Assembly: GCA_030512335.1 (NCBI GenBank)
Contig: JAULSU010000007.1
Span: 2,604,001 to 2,668,000 of the forward strand
From: Immersiella caudata
Taxonomy: Eukaryota > Ascomycota > Sordariomycetes > Sordariales > Lasiosphaeriaceae
Direction of reading: 5' to 3'
DNA length: 64,000 nucleotides
In this document: piece after piece, positions 42,861-53,529 of the stretch
Position numbering within the stretch: the stretch's first letter is position 1
Layout of the letters: each line of letters begins with the position of its first letter
Made by a program: the position numbers and the translations under genes
Notes under the pieces: generated by a model
Told to the model about the DNA's origin: nothing
The model's input: only the letters and a program-made list of their open reading frames with translations
The model's database searches: none

Positions 42861-42931
42861 CGAAAGATCGCGAGGGTAATGAGGCCGACAGCAGCCAGAG
42901 CTAGAACATGACTGGTATCGAGCGTATACAT

Positions 42932-43788
42932 CGTCTGGGGAAGTTGGCGGCTAAAAGCTGACCCGGAGTTCTGGTGGCGGGCGATCGCCGTCTGGGTTAC
43001 CGAGGGCATGGAAGAGTCCCAGTCGGGCCGCGATGAGCGACGTTGCGTCGCATGTCCGGCCGCTCCGAGGATTTGCCGAACCACAGCACGGACTAACTTT
43101 GATCCCCCAATCTCAAGGCGTTTATCCGCTTGCGCCCGTTTCTGAGAGGGCTTTATTTGGCCCTTCTAAATCGACAGCCGCGTTTTCTAGGTGTGAAGTG
43201 GCTTATTGTGGAGTCACCGCCGGTGTTGACCTGGCGGTCGCGCCTCGATCGTCGCTGTTTTTGGCCGTCGTCGAAATAACCGCACCTAACACTGGGACCA
43301 TGTCCTTGCCGAGATGCGACAGCTTTTTGGTCCTTGGTGGGTTAAGGCCTAAATCTGGGTAGATCTGGTTGGTATTAATTTTAGCACCTGCCTTTCCATC
43401 ACGTGGCCCAACTGGTCAGCAGCCGGCAAAGGTCAAGGACCCACCATTGTCCAACGCAGCAAGCAACAAGTCGTCAGCACTGTAATTTTAGCGTGCGGAG
43501 ACCATCTTTTGTTTCAGGTCGAATGCCAAATTTCTTTAAGCTTCAGAATTGAAGACAGCGACGCTGATCTCCCCGTCCCTTACGTCCACTTGCATTTTTA
43601 GTTTCTAAGGCGCGGCTCGTCAAGCGCAACAAGCGTACGCGCAATACACTATAGAGGTGAATCAGGTGATATGTCTCGTGATTAAAGAACCCTTTTTCTC
43701 AACAAGGGATGTGAGTCATGTTTTGGTGCTAGTGGCGACCACACTATTCGCCTCCTCAATCCTCATTCCCAGCAACATATGAACCACC
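42932..43788. other. Intergenic region, divergent promoters
   Basis: It lies between the NLR gene (minus) and a decayed gene (plus). No element recognised with confidence. Confidence 0.4.
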
Positions 43789-45090
43789 ATGGATCCCGAT
43801 GCCCCATTTATCCTTGACGACGGGTTTGAGCTCGATTACGGCATTCCGAGGCTCTCGGTCCCTTCAATTTCGACCCCCGCAAGCGGCCGCAGCACAAGCC
43901 CCGTCGCGCGGAGCCAGCAACCGACTGACCAGGGATTACCGTTACTCCAGCTGGATGATTGGGACCCGCGTGTCGACCATGAGTCCACCCCCACGTGCAT
44001 CCATTATTCCATTGAGTGGAAATTACAGCTTAGGAAAGGGAGATTGTCAACGCTTACAGAGATCACAGAAGAGAACCTTACGCTCGCGCCTAGCGCGTAC
44101 TGGGACAGATTCCTGAAGCAGGCGCTAACGGCCAGGGTGTAAGACAAACTGTCCGAATCGAGGCACTAACCTGACGAGACTAAGATCTCCGTATCCGTCG
44201 AGAAGCGAAACGAACGAGATCTCCGGAAGTGCTACGATGGAGTCAACATTGAGTGGGGCGCCGTTGAGGACGAGATGAGAGCCTGGAGCCACTTGTTCCG
44301 GGAAGGGAAGAAGCTGAGGATCAATATATGCTTTATCTATAAGGAAACTAGTCAACCGGTAGCCGCGGGGACTTGAGGTAGCACCAGAACGGGAGCCTCA
44401 AGGAGACAGCTCGCAGCGAGAGACGAGCTCCTCGCCGAGCAGGAGGAAGCCTCCGGCCAGCGTCCTGTTTAGAAGGAGGTCTATAAACTCCTTCGATGCA
44501 ACGGGTCTTTCTGCACTAACAAGGGGTTCTATTACTGGCGGGATCCAGCCACTGAAAAGCACCACAAACTGGAAACCACCGTCTTAAAGAAGTTTGTTGA
44601 CTTCGCCGAAGACGGTAATACATTGAGAACGCATGACGACGTGCCAGAAGACATCCGTCAGTTGCTTCGCGAGCAGGAAGAGCTCCTTGCAGAACGTAAG
44701 CGGCGAAAGCGAAAGGGCCCTGATGATGCGCCTGTCGTCAACGTACACCTCTATTGTCGTGGGCATGATCAAAACTCTACTAGTTATAATACTGATTCAC
44801 ACCCTGAGATACGAGAAGTAGCGCCTAAAAGGCGGCTAGTGGACCTGGTTATTCCGAAGTCAAGAGATGAGGCTCTGATGCGCTATTGTCAATGGCATTG
44901 TGACCAAGTTAGGAGCCCTACTTGGAAACAGGGCTTTGTCTATGTATATCAAGTCACCAAGGAGGCCTGTCTCGATCTGAAATATGTCTACGAAGCCTAG
45001 GATGTGGAGTTTTATACCGAACAGGGTGTTAAGCTAGGGATTACCAAATCTTTTATGGGGGATGTTTACCTTTAGGTAAAAAGGGTGTAG
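43789..45090 (+). pseudogene. Decayed hypothetical gene of a repeated fungal family
   Basis: Exon 1 (43789-44136, start MDPDAPFILDDGF) ends before an intron at 44137-44184. Exon 2 resumes ISVSVEKRNERDLRKCYDG and stays in one frame to 45090, interrupted by stops TGA 44374-44376, TAG 44470-44472, TAG 44998-45000 and TAG 45073-45075. Between them the text is fully protein-like: CNGSFCTNKGFYYWRDP, THDDVPEDIRQLL, CLDLKYVYEA. The last stops sit where relatives in this uncharacterised fungal family have Gln (YEDQDP-like) and Trp (DIEYWVK-like). All four stops therefore fit single C-to-T or G-to-A transitions and no frameshift is present. The Cys-rich middle may bind zinc. Function unknown. A Tc1-type transposase remnant lies immediately downstream in opposite orientation. 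Confidence 0.75.
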
Positions 45091-45136
45091 ATACAGACTG
45101 TAGAACTTCGTGATTTTGATCTTATATGGAATAAAG

Positions 45137-46132
45137 CTACTCTGCCGTTTGTGGGGCCTGGTCAATCGCAATCCCAGACTTGCGAAAGTAGCCTTCCGCA
45201 CTTGTCTGTCTGCTGCCAACCGCCTCCACACACGACATTACATACGCCCTGAAGTCCCTGCTGATAAGGCCAATATACTCCTCCCATCTGCTCTTGACGT
45301 AGTCTTTGACCTCCGCAAAGAACTCTTCAATAGGATTAGTGTCTGGCGAGGACGGTGCCAGAAACATCAGCTTTACACCGGCGTCCTCACATAACTGCTC
45401 GACTCTATTAGAGTAGTGGATAATGGCATTATCCATAATAAAAACAGTCTCCGGTTCTAGCCATCGACCACAGTAGTGCAGCAGCTGGTCAATAAAATCT
45501 TTAAACACAGCAGCGTCCGTGGATCCGGGGTAGACACGCGCTAGTTTGACACCCCTTTGTGTGTAGGCCGCAAGGATCTGCAGCCGTTGGCCGCGCTGGA
45601 ATTTACTCTTTTGCTCTGGTGTCCTTCCCTTAGGAGCCCAGCCCTTACGTCGCAGTCCATCGCGTTTATCAACACCAGATTCATCGATGAATACCAGCTA
45701 GTACGACCGGCACTCCTCCAGCTTCAATCTATAATGGTAGAAGTCTCGTAGGGAGGGGTTTCGTTGGTTCGCTACACGACGAATGGTCTTCCTTGACCAG
45801 CTTTGGGCTTGGAGGGTGCGGGTGATGGTCGATTCGGACACCTCTACGCCAAATCTTTCGTAGACGAAAGCCGCCATCTCGCGACGTAACATCCCGGGCT
45901 TTTAAGCCAGTTCCTCGCATAGCGCATATCGCATGGCTGGGGTTATCTTCGGATCGGGACCGACACGATTCGCGGGCGCTGTGGTGGTTCCGAACCGGTC
46001 GAGTCTCGATCGGATCCTGCGGACGGCGCGCTCGGTGCATCGGACGGTGTCAGCGATTTCGCTATTCGAATACTTACGGAGGATCAGAGCGCGGATTCTA
46101 TTCCGTCGCGCGCGTGAGAGTCGTGGAGCCAT
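45137..46132 (-). mobile_element. Tc1/mariner-type transposase, two nonsense codons
   Basis: Read on the minus strand: an N-terminal helix-turn-helix (MAPRLSRARRNRIRALILRK, then RKYSNSEIADTVRCTERAVRR), an in-frame TAA at 45904-45902, a second HTH region (FGVEVSESTITRTLQAQSWS) and a TAG at 45700-45698. Then comes the DDE catalytic domain: LVFIDESG (first Asp), VFIMDNAIIHYS (second Asp) and PDTNPIEEFFAEVK (final acidic residue). It ends near 45137. Both stops are compatible with CAA or CAG changing to TAA or TAG. No frameshift is needed. Length and motifs match fungal DDE_3-type transposases of the Tc1/mariner superfamily. I could not identify terminal inverted repeats or a TA duplication, so the element limits are not known. 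It is a dead copy. Confidence 0.85.
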
Positions 46133-48294
46133 CGATGCGTCCTGCTGGGCGTCCTTAAAACGCGTGGCGGGTTTGACAAGTGGGATGAATGCCAGCAGAG
46201 TCCAAGGCGCTGCGCTGCTTAGTAAGTTTATTCTGCCTAAGGCAGCAATCTGTGGGCCAAAAAACGGCCTCGAAAACTCTCCGTCTGGCAGCCCTAAGAT
46301 CGACGATTAGCTAAAGCTTAACGATGATAAACCGGCACTTTCCCGCGCTTAGTAGAATGCGTTGGTTCTCCAAAGGTGACAGAGAGCTGTAGTACCCACA
46401 AGGCCTATAAATGGACCTATCACAGCGAGCGGTTCCGGGACCTTCATTTTCAACCATTACCGCCCAGCATCAGGTTCGTTAGTCTGTTGGCGCATCGCGT
46501 CGAGGCGTGCTCATCTATTCCAATTCCAGGCAGCTAATTGATGATCCACAGTATTATATTCGCCCAGACCTTCGCTGATGATTGCGCAAAAACGCAGGGC
46601 TCCACGCACATTCGAACCTGACAAGCCCCTAGCTCTCCCCCATCCGAACCCTCGACGCGCGCATATTTACATTCGAGTACGGTACGGCGCGGCGGAGTAG
46701 CGAGGTGTAGTACAGTTGAGTCGGATCCGATATCACGCGTAGGATCTTCCGGCGTCTCTGATCAGATCGAGAGGAGGATGACACAGCGGGGAGCTGTAAC
46801 GGGCTGCGAATAGTTGCCGTACTAGCGGCAGTAGAATGAACGACCCATATCTGTCGGCGACGAGTGGGAAGCCGCAGGCGTGGGGATACATATGCTCTGT
46901 TTAGCAGGTCTTGATCACACCGGAAGCAGCGACCGAGCTAACGTCTCCAGAATCCTCGATTCAGTGCAGCGTTCTCCCTCTCCAGCCCGCACCGCAAAGC
47001 TGGCCTTTCTCGATGGTCTGAACTCTCCTCGCTCTCTTGAGCTTATCTGATAGGCAAATGCTGAGATCGTGGCGGCCGGGTCTTTCGGCGCGAGTCCAAG
47101 GCTCTTGCCCAGGTCAAGGCAGTTTGCGCTAGTGGTTGACGAATAGGGGGAGCGCGCATGTTGGATTGATATCGTCTGCCCGTATACTGGTAGATGCATG
47201 CAAAAGTACTGCCCTGATATTTATGTGCACTGCTCTCAGCTCCAAAACTGGCTGAAGAGTCGCTGACCAAAAACTGAGCGAACACGGCGGGGATTGGCCC
47301 ACTTTTTAGCGGCTCACAGAGCCCGCGATGCGTTTGAGGCTGACGTCCAGCTGATGACGTCCATGCCATGCTTGCCAGTTGTCTTGGCTCAGCAAACATT
47401 TAATTGGTTTGCACAGCATGGGCATGGTGCACAAATGCAAGCAGCTGAATGAAAGAGGGTCAGCTCGCTGGTGACCTTATTCACTAATAAGGTACAGGTA
47501 ATCGCATTAAGCTGGAAGTGGGCGACAAAATATACGAGCCGGAAAACGGCGACACCAGCTGTTTGGCCGTACAAGAATATGTGGGAATGTTAGGGCGCTT
47601 GTGACTAGGTACACAGTGCAGATTGCAGCGTACTGTGTGTCAGCATTGAGGGGCCATTTTTGGCGCTCACGCAGAAGACTCTATATGTTAAAATGTGGAC
47701 GCTGAACCTGGCCGCCACTGTACATTTTCGCGTTCGCATCCGTTCTTGCGTACACCGTGTGACCCGGCAGTGGCGGAATGGTGCCAAGTAAGCGAACACG
47801 AACGACGCCTCCCCAGCGATTACTATCGCGACTCGGGGTACTCACGGAGACATAATACGCCTGACAGGTCGATCGGCGGATTAGTTCGTCCGCATGTAAG
47901 CCTTATTGGCCTGGATTGCAGTTTGGTGGGTTTTGGATGCGAATTTGGTTAGCATGCACGGGGGCATGGAGATGCGGAGACCGGATAGTTTGTTGCCGCC
48001 GGTGCCCGAGGGGCGACTTGTGGCGTTCTTCCTCGGCCTGGGTGGGAGCATTTACAGCTCATCGCCTCCCAAAACGATCGCCAAGGCTCAAACTCCGGCG
48101 ACCGGATTTATCTCCAGCCAGGCAAGATTTCCGCGAGTGACTCTCTCGTCAGCATTACTCTCGTAGGTCATATTTGGGCGAGTTCAAGTTCTTTGACCTT
48201 TTCACCAATTTCAACAAAACCACTTTACCATCAGAATAGTGCTTGCTTCTTCGCTTCATTTACGCTACACTCAGGAGCTAAAACGTCAGACACA
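46133..48294. other. Long unassigned region next to the transposon remnant
   Basis: About 2.1 kb without a recognised gene. Some frames have mild protein-like character, for example on the minus strand at 46915-47199 and 47043-47399, but no motif or splice pattern supports them. The part next to 46133 may hold the other end of the Tc1-type element. Confidence 0.3.
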
Positions 48295-48750
48295 ATGACA
48301 ACCAACCAAACGCCACCAACAACCGAAGACAAGTCTTCGGCCAACCAAACACCCCCTTCTACCTCCGACACGCAAGTCGACCCCCCAGAAGGTTTCGACA
48401 TCTCCAACCTAAACCTCTTCCTCTTCCCAAACATCCCGCGAGGCCGTCTCCCACGTTTCCCATGGCTTTCCGACTGTCCTGGCAAGCTATTCACCAGATC
48501 GGTAAAGACGCCGTCGCCACCGCCGGGACCGAGAGTGGAGTCGTTGCCGCCTAGTCCGAAGGCGAGGAGGATAGAGGAGTTGGAGGATTCAGATGCAGAG
48601 GGTTGGGAGGATGTGAAAGGGTCTGAGAAGACGAAGGGGGGAAATGATGAAGGAAGGAAAACGGGGAAAGGGTTGTGTTGTGGGGGGTTGTTCGGAGGGA
48701 AGGGGAAAAGGGAGGGTGAAGGGGGAGAGAAAAGGGAGAAAGGGGTTTGA
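48295..48750 (+). CDS. Small hypothetical protein, Pro/Ser and Gly/Lys rich
   Basis: From Met 48295 (context ACACAATGAC) the frame encodes 151 aa: a Thr/Pro-rich start (MTTNQTPPTTEDKSS), a more conserved-looking segment FDISNLNLFLFPNIPRGRLP and DCPGKLF, a Pro/Ser linker, an acidic patch (EELEDSDAEGWEDV), and a Lys/Gly-rich C-terminus with a Cys pair (LCCGGLFGGKGK). No signal peptide or membrane helix. The CCGG motif could be lipidated or bind metal, but this is a guess. Family unknown. The good start context and GC-rich coding composition support a real gene, but it is not certain. Confidence 0.5.
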   Translation: MTTNQTPPTTEDKSSANQTPPSTSDTQVDPPEGFDISNLNLFLFPNIPRGRLPRFPWLSDCPGKLFTRSVKTPSPPPGPRVESLPPSPKARRIEELEDSDAEGWEDVKGSEKTKGGNDEGRKTGKGLCCGGLFGGKGKREGEGGEKREKGV

Positions 48751-48943
48751 TGGATTGGAAGCGTGTGGGCGAGCCTTTTGGGGACGTGGTCTGCGCGGCG
48801 CAAATGGGATTGAATTGACAATTTGTTTCTTTCTACCGGCGACAACGACACTCTGCCCCTTCCCTCTTGGTCCGCAGCGCCAAATGGATAACAAAGAGAA
48901 GCAACAGCCTCTTTTCAGCCCTTTTTGTCTTGTGTGTATGTCC

Positions 48944-49303
48944 TTACAAAGCCAACGCAGCAGCAAAGGCACCTGCCAGGATAGCAACAGCACCCGCAGC
49001 ACCGGTCGGAATGCCAATCGCCTGGTTCGGTGTTGATGTAGGCGGAGTCGAAACAGTAGAGGTTGTTGGGGCCGGGCCGACGCTGTTCCCGCTTGAAGGA
49101 GCGGCGGTCGTGGTGTTGAAGGTGACGCTCAGTACGGTTGAAGTGGTTAGGACGGCTGTGGTGAGTGCGGGAGGGGCTGTGGAGGTGACCACGGTGACTG
49201 CCGTGGTGGCCGTGCAGCTGAAGTCGTCTGAGCCGGAGCAGTCGTGGTCGTGCGCCGAGACAAGAGCACCAAGGCCGAGGAGGACGATTGTTGAGAGCTT
49301 CAT
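48944..49303 (-). CDS. Small Ser/Thr-rich GPI-anchored-like protein
   Basis: The minus-strand frame from Met 49303 encodes 119 aa. A signal peptide (MKLSTIVLLGLGALVSA) is followed by a short Cys-containing stretch (HDHDCSGSDDFSC) and a long Thr/Ser/Val/Pro-rich region that would carry O-linked sugars. The C-terminus is a hydrophobic tail of about 20 residues (AAGAVAILAGAFAAALAL) preceded by small residues, the typical signal for GPI-anchor addition. Two Cys residues in the N-terminal part could pair. It should sit at the cell surface or in the cell wall; such small mannoproteins occur in all filamentous ascomycetes and evolve fast. An upstream in-frame Met at 49381 would spoil the signal peptide, so 49303 is preferred. 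Intact. Confidence 0.75.
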   Translation of the reverse strand: MKLSTIVLLGLGALVSAHDHDCSGSDDFSCTATTAVTVVTSTAPPALTTAVLTTSTVLSVTFNTTTAAPSSGNSVGPAPTTSTVSTPPTSTPNQAIGIPTGAAGAVAILAGAFAAALAL

Positions 49304-51002
49304 GCTGATTGTTGGTAAATGCGACGATGAGCAGAGATGGGAGCGTCCGGGCAAGAAGGGAGGTCTCGCACCGAAAGACAAGAGTAGCTAGACCTTTTAT
49401 TACTTCTCTGGATCTGAGTAGGCTGAGCCAGCGAGCAGCACGGTCACACAAGCCATCCTGGCTGCGTCAAGCGGGCCTGCCCAGCCAGGCTGTCTTGTCC
49501 CGCGTCCCGCGTCTGTGTAATGGCGGGCCCGCTCTAGAACGGATGCAATCTGGTGGATGGTCCGCTTGTCCCACCTCCCACGTTGTTCGTTGCAGCAAAG
49601 GAGAGATCAGCATCCATCAGAGTATCCGCAGATGCGCCCCGGGGAATTTACTGGGTGCACTGACATCTACCGGTTTGGGCTGGGGCCGGTGGTGGGACGG
49701 GGGATGCATGCGGATGCGTTGTGAAGCCGTTGAGCCGGGAATACGATGTCACACAATACTAATCTTGCTGCGGGTACGGTTGACTTCGCGGCCCTAATGA
49801 TGTCAGTATCCCCGCGTCGCCAACACTTTGCGCGTTGTTCAGCCACAATCGCATTGTGGCCATGAATTAGGAGAAAGAAACGTCGGTTGGTGTCCGGATG
49901 AACCGAAACACATTGGGTCGCTGTCGTACTCGGGCTGTCTGGATGCAACTGTCATCCAGGTACATTTGGCTTTGCGATCGCGTCAGCTAGGGATTCCAAC
50001 ACACATGGTTAGGGGACATGTGTTACTTGACGGGAGCAAAGAAGGGCAGTGTCTTGACTGCGCCCTCATGGCACTGTGGCACACTGAAATGTTTGGGTGC
50101 CCCTGCAACCAGTGTCTGTCCTGCGGGTTTCATGTTTGGCCGTTTTTTTCATCTGGAGTCAATATTCGGACCAAGCAGCAGAGAGCAATCAACGTGCGGC
50201 AATCTTTCCCTACTGTGCTGCATCTCGTCGTCTAGATTTCAAAAGTTGGAGTTAGCCAAGATAAAGCTAACTGGAATGCAGAAAACAGGTGACGTGGTCA
50301 GAGTGAATAGCGCTGTTGCACTTCTTGCGGAAGGTGCGACTTTGTCGGGCACCAGCTTTACCCCGATGCCGGCTGGCTCTTTGAACCACACCGACACTTC
50401 CACCAACATCAAACCAAGCGATTCAAAAACTAGATGAAACACCAAATTGAGCAGCCAGATCACAGCCAATTGGACTTTCATCAGCAAAATGCGAATAAGC
50501 CCAAAATCGGCAACTCAGTCGAAGGATCCCAACGGATGGGAAAGAACCGTCACTACATGTAGGACTGCAGCGCCTGGACGACTCGTGCATCAGAGCCACA
50601 TATCAAGAACCTGCCAATCTGCTTTGGCCCGACCGACAGGCGGAAGCTGCTGATGGTGCGAACCATGCCTGATATGGAGGCGAGGAGCCATTCAAGAAGA
50701 CGGCATGAACGACAAAGGACGGATCAGCGCCTGGCATTCACAACAAGGAGGGCGAATCAAACCCTCAGCGATATTGTATGGATGCGCACCATCAATCAAT
50801 GCCTCCAATTAGGCGAATAAAATGGTTTTCAAGACGCCGCCTCCGGCTCACATTCACGTCGGCCCACTTCGATACGTGGCATCCCCTGAATCGTGCCAAG
50901 GTCGATGGTTGCCTGGAGACCACCACGGGCTATATCACCGATCGAAGCACTCGACAAATGAGCCCGCTGGTCAGCTCAGAACCTTTCGATTTAGCTACGA
51001 AT
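49304..51002. other. Long intergenic region, nothing recognised
   Basis: About 1.7 kb without a supported gene. Open frames are short and without motifs. The upstream flank of the GPI-protein gene (minus strand) and of the next pseudogene lie here. Confidence 0.35.
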
Positions 51003-53099
51003 ATGAGTCTCGAAGCCGCGCCTCCATCTACCCATGCAGTCCCGGCTGCGGACCATGGAGCATTCATTGTCCACATCGTTATCCATAATGATCCGTTCCT
51101 CGCCTCGGGTTTTCTCCCTGACTTGTTTAAGGACTTCCCAGACACTGCATGGCGAATTCCACAACTGGCTCCGTTACCGCCAAGGCCACCACCGCAGCTC
51201 ACCCCAGGCCGACCCACGGCGCCGAAAACCTATCCTCCCACTGTGAGGCTGAGAGAGGGACTGGGGCGATATGCGCTGGACCATGCCATACCTGGCTCTA
51301 CTACGCTTCAAGAGCTGTGTGGTATCGTCGAAGGGGACTTGGGTATCCCATCTAACCTTCACGCAGCCTTTACCACCTTCCCCTAGGATGAGTACGCAGA
51401 GCCGAAGAAACCGTGGCATGGCAAGCTGCTTCCACCATCCACGACAATAGTCGAGGCGAGATCTTACGACCTAGAAGCTCCTATCTCGAAACCTGGTCAC
51501 GCATCAGTGGTACGTTTAGTCCTCAAGACCAAAGCTGCGCCATTGAGAAGGAGCAAAGCTGCGCCATTGAGAAGGATTGTCGGCACTGACTTCTTGTTCG
51601 CCGAACTCGGGCTAGCCTTCGACTCGTACAGAGATTTGTGGAACAAGTTTGAGAGCCCCAACAACTGCTTCCGCTTAAGTCGGTCCCAGACCAACCAAAT
51701 GCGGCGGGAACTTGTGAGATGGCGACATGCTAGGTTCGCTATCAAGTATCTGCTCCAGGAAAAGCAGAAACGCGGGCTGTCCCAGGCCACCTCGGACGAG
51801 AGCGGAGAAGTCGCCCTGTACCAGAAGATCAACGAGACTCGTGGGGAACGTGAGGCAGTAAGAGCGTCCATATCCCGGCTGGTGCGTTGGTGGGCAATTT
51901 GGGTGTGCATTGACGAATCAAAAGGTGATTACCTCGACGAAGACGTGACAGACGAGCGGCTCGAAGATGCCGTACTATGGTTCTGGCGCACCAAGCACCA
52001 AATAGTCGACAACTGGAAGACCTCGGAACGAAGAGACGCTTTGTGGAATCAGGTCCGGCAATCCTACCGAGAAAAGTATCCGTTGAGGCGCATTGTGGAA
52101 CAACAAGCAGCGTCAGGGGACCCTCAAGAGAGCAATCAATCGGACGAGAGCACCTTTACAGCTGACGACGTCTCAAACAACATGCTGCAACCTGCAGTAC
52201 CCACACGCCCATTCCGCCATGCATACGGAGGTCTAAAAGACAACTCGGCATTCACAGTCAGCTCCGAAGCTCTTCTCTTGGGGCCATCTTTTGCCCACGT
52301 ATCACGGTTCCCTGCAGTATGTCTACACATACCGATCGGCGGCGCGCAGCGGAAAATGGAAGGCCCGTCGATTCTTCAGCAACTGGAGAGATTCCAATGG
52401 TCAAGACCGTCCGGCCAAAGATCATGTCGGTTGGGTGATCTGCCACGAGGATGTTGATCCGACACATATGACCAAGAGAGTGGAGGTTCTCAATCCCCAT
52501 GGCAGCGCCATAAGCAATGGGAACGAACACATTGACAAGGTATGTCAATTTGGATAGCATTGAGTTCCCGGTTTACACGGCCCATAGGACGTCAGATACA
52601 TTGGACGCTACGACTGGTCATGGCACTGGCACAGTCCCGTTGATCGAAACTTTGAGAAGAAGTTCCAGGCGTATGCGGAAGACGCAATTGGGCCAGCTCC
52701 AGACACGACTGATGGCTATCGTATGGACTCGAATATCAATAAAGGGGGGTATTTCGCGGCCATTGACGCCGAAAAATGGGGCCTTGATTTTCTGAGATCA
52801 TTCAAATACGATTGCGAGAAGGACGCGAGTCGGGTAGTAGAGCGAATGTTTGGGACGGGCGGTCAGGCTGTGGGGACATAATGCGGATGCCCAACACGGA
52901 GTATGAGTTTGGTAAGTTGTGCACCCTGCTGCGGTTTCTCGGTCTAACAAATATGATTTAGGCTGGCTGGTCTTCCCTGGAGACAAACACGCCCAGCACG
53001 ATGCGGACAAGCTCATTGCGATTGTCTAATTACGACGGCGCTTACAAGGTTTTTGAAGGCCTTTATCATGTGGTCGAGCCAGCACAGAACGCCGCATAG
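51003..53099 (+). pseudogene. Broken hypothetical gene with TAG and frameshifts
   Basis: The reading begins at Met 51003 (MSLEAAPPSTHAVPAADHGA) and runs in one frame across an in-frame TAG at 51384-51386 to about 52316. The text on both sides of the stop is protein-like (LQELCGIVEGDLGIPSNL; then GTDFLFAELGLAFDSYRDLW). A one-base frame change near 52316 leads to SGKWKARRFFSNWRD and HVGWVICHEDVD. A normal intron at 52542-52608 leads to an exon with KWGLDFLRSFKYDCEKDASR. A frame change near 52860 leads to MPNTEYEFG, an intron at 52912-52971 and WLVFPGDKHAQHDADKL. A last frame change near 53025 gives the end at 53099. The family is an uncharacterised fungal one. A 24-bp in-frame tandem duplication (KAAPLRR twice) lies at about 51530-51577. 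Confidence 0.65.
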
Positions 53100-53529
53100 A
53101 GTTTCTTATCAGTTCCAATGTCAATTCTGGCTCAATTCAGCACAGTTCTCTCTTTGTCAACACCAGGCTCTGAATGTCTCACTTGAACCGTGAGCCAGCT
53201 CCTGTCGTTGGGGCTGTGCTGCAATGCGGAACAGGACCGCCAATTAGGTCGCATATTCTCAGCGCCAAGTCTGATAGGTCAAAACACAAATTCCATTGGC
53301 TCAATCGGTCAGGCTTCAAGGCGACCATCACGCTAATGCAAGTGACAGCACAGCCAGAGAGCCCCGCGCTGCACCTTGGCACGACGACCCCCTGTGTGAC
53401 CAAGGTTCGCGATCTGTCGCGTTCCTCTGGTTTTGTTCTTTCCCCTCGTTTCCATCACCCCTCTTTTCCCGTTTGCAGCGTTTGCGACGCGAGGACGCGG
53501 TTCCCCTTCCCCGTGTTGGGAATCGAGCC
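53100..53529. other. Intergenic
   Basis: Upstream region of the Ser/Arg-rich protein gene. No element recognised. Confidence 0.35.
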
